From Cerrena zonata (lineage: Eukaryota; Basidiomycota; Agaricomycetes; Polyporales; Cerrenaceae), in contig JASBNA010000002.1 of assembly GCA_038087015.1 (NCBI GenBank), positions 868,001 through 932,000 of the forward strand: a stretch of 64,000 nt of DNA, given 5' to 3'. The notes below the pieces were generated by a model, which saw only the letters and a program-made list of their open reading frames with translations, did no database searches and was not told the origin of the DNA. Numbering within the stretch: position 1 is the stretch's first letter; each line of letters starts with the position of its first letter. Of this stretch, positions 57,573-64,000 are shown in pieces. The position numbers were made by a program, and so were the translations under genes.

Positions 57573-59933
57573 ATGTTTTTGGGGGCACTCTTTCTGGGTT
57601 TACTTTTCCGCGTAGTAGCTCATCCGTCTGCTGATGAACTCCGCCCGCTCTACGACGTACTGGCTAAAGGCCCGCCTTCCGATGCTTTGAGTGTTTCACC
57701 TCAAGCACTCTCCCCTAGGGTTCCGCTGTCAACTGACGACGATACCCCTTCCCCTCTTGTCGACCTGCAGGTCTATGCTCCTCCTGTAGTCCCCAAAGGT
57801 TCGGCGAGTTGTGAAACAGTCCTTCTAACTCACGAATTCGGGGATGGAAGCTTTGGAGTGCCTGGTATAGCGGACTATATACCTCCTACATCAAGTACAT
57901 GCGGACAAGTAGGACGTTGGGCCGCTATCACGTTGAATGTCACCGTCTACTCGTATGTTCTTTAACTTGTGGCAGTAAATTGTCGACCTAAACATAGTTG
58001 TGATTCCTAGCATTGGAACTCAGTATGATCGTCTGAGTGTACGTGCTTTCCCCGAAAATTGGTTATATAGTTACAACAATTTAGCATGAATAGTCGCTAT
58101 ACCTTTCACACGTCGAGAGTATGTATAATATTTAGGGACTACAATATGATTATCGCTGACAGGTTTCTTAGTTCTTCGACATTCCAGTGCGGAACCCACA
58201 AAATCAGGAACAGTTTGGACGTGAGTGCATCTTCTGTACTCTTTAGCTCTCGACTAATGCCAATATTCTGCAGGATGTATGTATCGTTGCTACCTCGACG
58301 TTTCCCCACTTACGCCGAGAAATAAATAGTGTGAAAGATGTTACGCACTATAGTGCACTATTCTCCAAACCAGGTCAGATCCTTATGGACTTTAGTAACA
58401 TCGTGTCGGCAGACCTGTGAGTGACCTATGTTTTCTACAAGATTCATACATAATAGGTTTATAGCGGATTGGACGCAAGCTTCCACGGTAGGTTATTTCA
58501 TTAGTGAGCGAGAAGATCACTTTCTAACGATACATTACAGTCAACGTGACAGCAACATTCTATACTGCCACCCCTTCCTTCCCTGCTGCAACGACATCTG
58601 ACTTAGTATTGCCTCTTTCCAATCTTTCTCCGAACACAGTCAACTTCTTCACCATCGACAACGACGCAGGCGGTACCACAAATATTACCATACCTCCAAC
58701 AACACAGCAAGCATTCGTTGAAATATACGCCTCTGGAAACTCTAACGAGGAGTTCTGGTATCTGAACACACCAGACGAATTCCTGGGCTATTTCCCATCA
58801 TCCACAGGATTAGTTGGGAAAGGGCCTTTCCGCGAAATTCAACTGCTCGTCGATGGAAAGTTGGCTGGAGTCGTCTGGCCTCATGCTGTCATTTATACTG
58901 GAGGAATTACTCCGACGAACTGGAGGCCATTGACAGCATACGGGACATATGACCAACCTACTTATTACATTGACGTTACTCCATTCATCCCACTTCTGAA
59001 TGATGGTAAACAACACGCATTTACATTACGTGTTCAAGGACAGGGTGTCTCGCATTCTATCAACTCGAATTGGTTCGTCTCTGGCTCGGTGCAGCTCAAA
59101 TTGGGCAACAGTCGGGTTACAGGCAGAATGACCACGTATGACATTCAGTCTAGTCCCGTTATTCACACTTCTGGAAGTGCTACTACAGATAATAGTACTG
59201 TCAGTGCTTCTGTAGTGGCCCAGCGTCGTGTGAACATCGCAAGTGAAATTCGAGGGCGATTCTGGCACCCAGACAGGTGCGCTTCGAACAGAATCTCAAG
59301 TACAGCAATCTTCAGAAGTATGAAGGAGAAGGATGGGTACAGGTATGTGTCTAACACGTTTCATGCCTAAACCATGTTCTGATTTGTGTATTAAGTGGGG
59401 GAACCAGCTAACTGAAGGTACTACCCAGTCCGTACATGGTGGTCGAAACGTCTTCCGTGATGCGTTCTCATATCCCTTGGACGTCTTTTCCAACTACACC
59501 TTGTATACAATGCAATTCGGTACACCCATTTCCATCTCACTAGGTCTAGTTCTAATTCGACAAAAATTCTGTAGGTGCATATGGCTCCGCCATCAACCAA
59601 ACGTTCAGCCGAACACTCTTATCCCCCTTCTCGGCCCACACAAACACTATCCTCTCAATCCAACACGCTCGCGGTGACGTAGGAATGGACGATGCTCCCG
59701 GTCTTCGGCATGCCATCAATGGGACTGGTGCAACTGACCAACAATTTGCCTTTAGTTCAACCTCTGGGGAGACTTACTTCCGAGATATTGCAGCGAAGAA
59801 CAACGGCTGGGTAAGAGATTCGGTATGGGGTACGCTGAAGGACCTTGAACCACCTGTACCGAAGAATCAAATCTTTGAGAGTGGAGGGCATGGTTTGAGG
59901 CGGGGATTTAGGGTACCAAGGCGGGAGTTGTAG
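57573..59933 (+). CDS. Secreted peptide-N-glycosidase A (PNGase A family)
   Basis: Cleaves N-linked glycans from glycopeptides. The signal sequence MFLGALFLGLLFRVVAH is followed by VDLQVYAPPVVPKGSASCET, VLLTHEFGDGSFGVPGIADY, and RWAAITLNVTVYS-IGTQYDRLS. Two small exons give SLYLSHVEI and LRHSSAEPTKSGTVWT, the conserved family motif. Then DVTHYSALFSKPGQILMDFS, GLDASFHVNVTATFYTATPS, FREIQLLVDGKLAGVVWPHA, IYTGGITPTNWRPLTAYGTY and DQPTYYIDVTPFIPLLNDGK. The last part reads HGGRNVFRDAFSYPLDVFSN and NGTGATDQQFAFSSTSGETY. Two homopolymers are one base too long, GGG at 59254-59256 and GG at 59276-59277, breaking SEIRGDSGTQT-VRFEQNLKY. The exon joint before DVTHYS is also unresolved. Confidence 0.85.
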
Positions 59934-60251
59934 CTACCAGTGTAAGTACTTCGAAGTACCTATGTAATAAAGAAACATCATTTGTAGGGCACATCGGGGG
60001 AAAATACCAATCGCCATCCAGAACGCAGTCACAGTACTTGGTTGGAATTGAGCACATCTTTGCAAAGCCACTGAGAGAAGGTCATTGTACCAAGGGGTGG
60101 GTATGATTCAGATTGACAAGCCTATTGTGAAAAATTAAACAGTTGACTTGTGCTCTGGGAATTATAGAACAAAACTCTAAATTAGGACAGGTAATTGGAT
60201 TGGTATATATTGCAACCAATCATGCAATGGTCAATGACTGTCTTGTTCTAT
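59934..60251. other. Convergent intergenic region; CpG-free from 60026
   Basis: 3' flanks of PNGase A and the WD40 gene. CpG sites are present up to 60025 and none from there on. Confidence 0.6.
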
Positions 60252-62481
60252 CTATTTTACCCCAAAGGTATCACCACCACAAGTTCCCCTAGAATTGAAT
60301 GTCAGTAAGAGTGCAGGTAAGAGGAATAAAATATAGTACTCACACTACAATAGGCATTTCCTGCTTGTGGATATCACCAAGGGAGAAATAACCAATATCA
60401 TCATCTAACTGGAGTAGAATTTGCCCATTTCTGATGTCATCATTTGCTCTGCTGACATCCCATAAGCATATACAGCCTAAAAATGGTGGTGTAAGCATAT
60501 TTCAACATTCAGATAGTATTAACTTGCCATCTGCTCCACCTGAGACAAGATCTACTACACCAGAAGGTCTAGATACCCACTGAGCTTTGACAACACCATA
60601 GGGAGTCTCAGCTGCTATAGAGGGTCCATGTGAGTAGACATGTAGAGGCCCCTTTGAGAGATACTGTGAGTCATAGACATGAATCACATTGTGTTTCCAT
60701 GCTAAGGCAATATATCTGTCATCTGGACTTATGGTGATAGCATTTACCTCAGTCTGGTCTTGGACATCTAACTGGATTGATTGACATGCTCTAGAATTTC
60801 TCTGAGACATGTCATGAATCCATAGTGTATGCCTAAGAAGACTGCCTTTGGTGTAGATGTATGAGTAATTTCCTGATATATATGATCAGATCTAGTTAAT
60901 CTTCTGAGTTTGGTTCAAAGGTCATCAACTTACCAGTGTTATTGATTGTGACTGCATGACCACCATCAGCAATGTCAAGGGTGCATACTGACTTTCCAAT
61001 TTCAGCATTGACTAATTTGTGAACACCAGTAGGGTCCTTTAGCTCATCATCATCAGAGGTACATGTTGTTGCAAGAAGATGACCAGCTGAAGAGCCAGTT
61101 CCCCAAGAGAAGTCTGAGATCATCTGTCTTCTGCTTACTGGGGTGATAGAAACATCCCTCTTTTTCTTGTACTGAGAAAGGTAGAGAGTCCTTTTCTTGG
61201 AATCAGTAAGGATACTTATATAATATAAAGTCAACATACCCATTATCTCCACCAATTGCTAGAAGTGACTGATTTGGCATATATCCTAACTTTCTTGGAG
61301 AGCATTCTAGTTGTACTAGAAATCTTTATCAGTATAAATCAAGCACTAAGAAAAAGTATACATACATTTATGCATCTGGGGCAATTTCCCCCATTCTATT
61401 GATTTACAGGACCAAAACCTGACACATAAATCATAACCAGCAGAGGCTAGAATATATGGCCTAGGGAATTTACTATGAGTATACAATAGAGAGATAATAA
61501 CAGTCACATACTTGAGAGGGTTGAATTGAATATCAGCAACTGTCATATATCTTTTGACACCTGAACAAAGCTTATAGCTGTAGCTTAATAGCTGTACAAT
61601 TGAAACATACCATTTGTAGTCCCTTGTATTTCTATTGAGTGCCCTTCAGTAGTCATAACTATAGTTTTTCAGTATAGACTTTGAAAATATCATGAAATAA
61701 ACACATACCTTCATCATGGTTGAGGGCAACCAAGGAGCCCTCAAGGTTATAAGGGTTTATCTCAGATTCCCCTAGATTCAAAAGATATACATCATAAAAT
61801 AAATGTAATATGACAAATAGACATACCAATATCATCTCCTCCAGTAGTTACACTAGCAATGGCACAATATTGCCCAGATTGAACAATGCTATTGACAGCT
61901 ACATCACAGCATAAGATTTGAGTTCAGAATATAATTATAACCTTACCTCCAGGGGATTTATTTATATGCTGCTTAGGCCTATGAGCCAAAAAAGCAAAAG
62001 ATGATCTTTCCCAAGGAAATGTGTTCTGAGCTGTCTAAAAATGAACACTTTAGCATAAGTAGCTGAAATTATGAAGTTTAGTTTGTAATTTTACCACTAA
62101 TCCTATAGTTGAGCTTTCTGTACCATTGTGCCAGGACTGTTTGCTATGTCTTCCTGAAAATGAATCTGTTGTATCTTTGGATATACCAGGATGAAGTTCA
62201 CTTCCCCTCCCAGGTCTTAGTGACAGATGTCTCACTTGAGACTCAATCTTAACACACCTTGGATGTCTTGTTGGAGGCCCAATCCTAACATGTGAAGGGC
62301 CTGCCTGAGCAGAAGGCTATTTACAACTAATGAGGCAGCTTCATGTTGTATAGAAGACAGTTAATACCTGTGTCAGGAATCTCATCATTCTCATCATCAG
62401 AAATCATGATAAACTCCTGCTTTTGGGGCTAGAACCAAGGTTAGGCTGGATTTTTTTTTGAAAAAAGCAGCACTCACTAGG
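60026..62481. other. CpG-free island (2,456 bp)
   Basis: Reading every line and line boundary, no CG dinucleotide occurs between the CG at 60024-60025 and the CG at 62482-62483. TpG and CpA look frequent in exons, introns and 3' flank alike. Arg is encoded only by AGA/AGG and there are no TCG, CCG, ACG or GCG codons within it. Such depletion in DNA of moderate GC is the mark of long-term 5-methylcytosine deamination, or of strong selection against CpG. Confidence 0.95.
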
Positions 62482-62645
62482 CGACACACTTGAAACCTAC
62501 TCTTCCCGATGTATTTAATGTCATCTGAGTTATAGCCGGAGTCTTCGGAGCCCTGCAGTACAATTAATGTCATTAACATGCTGACAACTTGACCTGAACC
62601 AGTTCAAATATCTCTGACCTTCCGGGGAATCTTAGGTTGCGGCAT
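60252..62645 (-). CDS. WD40-repeat protein
   Basis: Start MPQPKIPRK, then GSEDSGYNSDDIKYIGKSRF and a disordered region containing PQKQEFIMISDDENDEIPDT, GPSHVRIGPPTRHPRCVKIE and a basic Ser-rich stretch. A beta-propeller follows with blades such as AVNSIVQSGQYCAIASVTTG, YMTVADIQFNPLKY, YILASAGYDLCVRFWSCKSI, QMISDFSWGTGSSAGHLLAT, TEVNAITISPDDRYIALAWK, HNVIHVYD and VVDLVSGGADGCICLWDVSR. About 15 small exons, with introns from about 45 to 90 nt and clean GT-AG sites. Reading frames and splice sites survive over 2.4 kb with no CpG, so the gene seems functional. Its target is unknown. Only the first exon and most of the second keep CpG. Confidence 0.75.
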
Positions 62646-62896
62646 ACTCTCTGAGTTATTGTATTTTTTATGGGATTCAGAGGATATGAGAATGGGTTGT
62701 ACTGGCGTTGTTTAAACAGTTTAATCGTACAGTCATCGTGCGTTCAACGTACAGTTGCATCATGGTCGCGCGATCGATCGAGGAAGCAATAGGCGCTGCC
62801 ACAGTATGATATTTCGACCAAGTTTCTAGTCCACGGTAATCTGACTCGCTGTGGGTACCCTCACCTTGCGTTGCTCAGGAGTGAAGTGTTTAAATC
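62646..62896. promoter_or_regulatory. CpG-rich divergent promoter, WD40 / D2HGDH
   Basis: 251 bp between the start codons. CpG is frequent, including a palindromic GCGCGATCGATCGAGG block at 62767-62782. This CpG-rich promoter abuts the CpG desert of the WD40 gene body. Confidence 0.6.
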
Positions 62897-64000
62897 ATGT
62901 TTGTTCCACGACGTCTCGTACGGGCTGCGACACTCTCACTTCGTAGGGCACACACCTCTGCCCCAGCTTTGAACTCCGTAAACGCAGAAGACATTGCTCA
63001 CTTTTCCAAATTTCTCACACCAACGTCTATCATCTCGACATTGTCGCCTCAACCATCTCCATCCTCAGAGCTGGCTCCATTTAACAATGACTGGATGAAC
63101 AAGTATCACGGACAGTCCACTACAGTCATACGACCTCGAAGCACACAAGAAGTTAGTGAAGTGGTCAAGCGGTGTAATGAACGAGGAATTGGTATTGTCC
63201 CACAAGGTGGAAACACTGGTCTTGTTGGTGGCGGAGTGCCGATAAAGGATGAACTTGTTCTGAGTCTGGGTAATATGAACAAGGTGCGCTCCTTCGACCC
63301 TGTCTCTGGTAAGTATCCTTGCCCCCATGCTAAGAACATAATTCTGAAGTATTTCGACCAGGTATCCTTGTTGCGGATGCCGGATGTGTCCTAGAGTCAC
63401 TCTCAGAATATCTTGCCCCTCACAACCATATAATGCCTCTTGACCTTGGAGCTAAGGGCAGGTATGTTCAACGTTATCATTATTCATACAGTATTTTAAT
63501 TGTGTTGAGTAGTTGTCAAATCGGCGGGAATGTCTCCACGAACGCAGGCGGTCTTCGTCTGCTCCGATACGGTTCCCTCCACGGCTCGGTACTCGGTCTA
63601 GAGGTTGTTTTGCCCGACGGAACCGTCCTCGACCAACTATCAACACTCCGCAAGGACAACACTGGCTACGACCTTAAACAGTTATTCATCGGCGCAGAAG
63701 GAACACTTGGTATTGTCACTGGGGTTTCGATTCTTACAGCTCCCGCTCCTCAGTCCGTAAACAATGTGGTACTGGCTTTACCCAAATTCGACAACGTCCT
63801 CCCCCTCTTCACGAAGGCCAAACGCCAACTTTCAGAAATCCTGTCTGCTTTCGAGTTCTTCGACAGAACAGCGTACGATCTTGCGGTAAAACACGGTCAA
63901 GGACGTGCGTTGAACGAAGATGAAACAGAAGGCGCGGAGTGTTTCGTCCTCCTCGAAACTAGCGGAGGTAACAAAGACCACGACGATGAGGTAAATATCT
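62897..64000 (+). CDS. DLD2: D-2-hydroxyglutarate / D-lactate dehydrogenase (FAD-dependent), 5' part
   Basis: Mitochondrial-type flavoenzyme oxidising D-2-hydroxyglutarate or D-lactate. Start [19 protein letters not shown] is an Arg-rich mitochondrial presequence. Then [60 protein letters not shown] (FAD-binding PCMH loop), [18 protein letters not shown] and [57 protein letters not shown]. The gene runs off the window at 64000, where a donor-like GTAAAT follows DDE. Three exons seen so far, all in frame. The choice between D2HGDH and D-LDH cannot be made from this part alone. Confidence 0.9.

Noticed and set aside
60026..62481. RIP (repeat-induced point mutation) as the cause of the CpG desert
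   Set aside because: RIP targets mainly CpA in Ascomycota and creates stops; here CpA is plentiful and frames remain open. A methylation-based process fits better.
3515..63900. A lactate-oxidation gene cluster (flavocytochrome b2 with the D-lactate/D-2HG dehydrogenase)
   Set aside because: The two genes are about 57 kb apart with unrelated genes and a transposon between them.

Overview
This window looks like nuclear DNA of an agaricomycete (mushroom-forming basidiomycete) fungus. Genes are dense, with many 50-60 nt GT-AG introns. Proteins carry long Ser/Pro/Ala-rich disordered stretches, and several families are typical of Agaricomycetes: GH131, a Plavaka-type transposase, DUF6698, DUF7726 and basidiomycete 7-TM proteins. 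I found 23 chromosomal genes and a transposon carrying three more. No rRNA, CRISPR or convincing tRNA was seen.

Layout. 0.6-13 kb: a SAP-domain nuclear protein (-), flavocytochrome b2 (+), a secreted GH131 glucanase (-), an intronless nuclear protein (+), a coiled-coil protein (-) and a J-domain protein (-). 13-24 kb: a polytopic membrane protein (-), GAR transformylase ADE8 (+), a LIM protein with a tandem RQxTGET repeat (-) and a 7-TM protein (+). 24-31.4 kb: an unrecognised helical protein (-), Pol III subunit RPC5 (-) and a 7-TM protein with a long cytoplasmic tail (-). About 31.6-41.1 kb: a roughly 9-kb Plavaka-type DNA transposon with an apparently intact transposase (-), a divergent DUF6698 gene (+) and an unknown third gene (-). 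41.5-47 kb: FAP7 (+), a DUF7726 protein (-), MMM1 (-) and TFIIIA (+). 47.3-51.7 kb: a very large protein combining a split CNH domain with a GYF domain (-). 52-60 kb: cyclin H (-), a secreted Ser/Thr-rich protein (+), INO80 subunit Ies2 (-) and PNGase A (+). 60-64 kb: a WD40 protein (-) and, divergently, D-2-hydroxyglutarate dehydrogenase (+, cut by the window edge).

Two things stand out. First, 60026-62481 contains not one CpG dinucleotide on reading every line, although both flanks and the transposon are rich in CpG. This desert covers almost the whole WD40 gene but spares its start and promoter, and the reading frame and splice sites survive. It looks like long-term gene-body CpG methylation and decay under purifying selection. 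Second, the transposon keeps an open transposase, a divergent DUF6698 gene and CpG-rich DNA, so it looks young.

A caution: at least seven conserved genes (flavocytochrome b2, GH131, the 13-16 kb membrane protein, the LIM protein, RPC5, the 29-31 kb 7-TM protein and PNGase A) need one or more one-base changes, almost all in homopolymers, to read through. Because RPC5 is essential and carries three, sequence or assembly error is likelier than pseudogenes. The genes have no obvious common pathway; this is ordinary mixed fungal gene order interrupted by one transposon.
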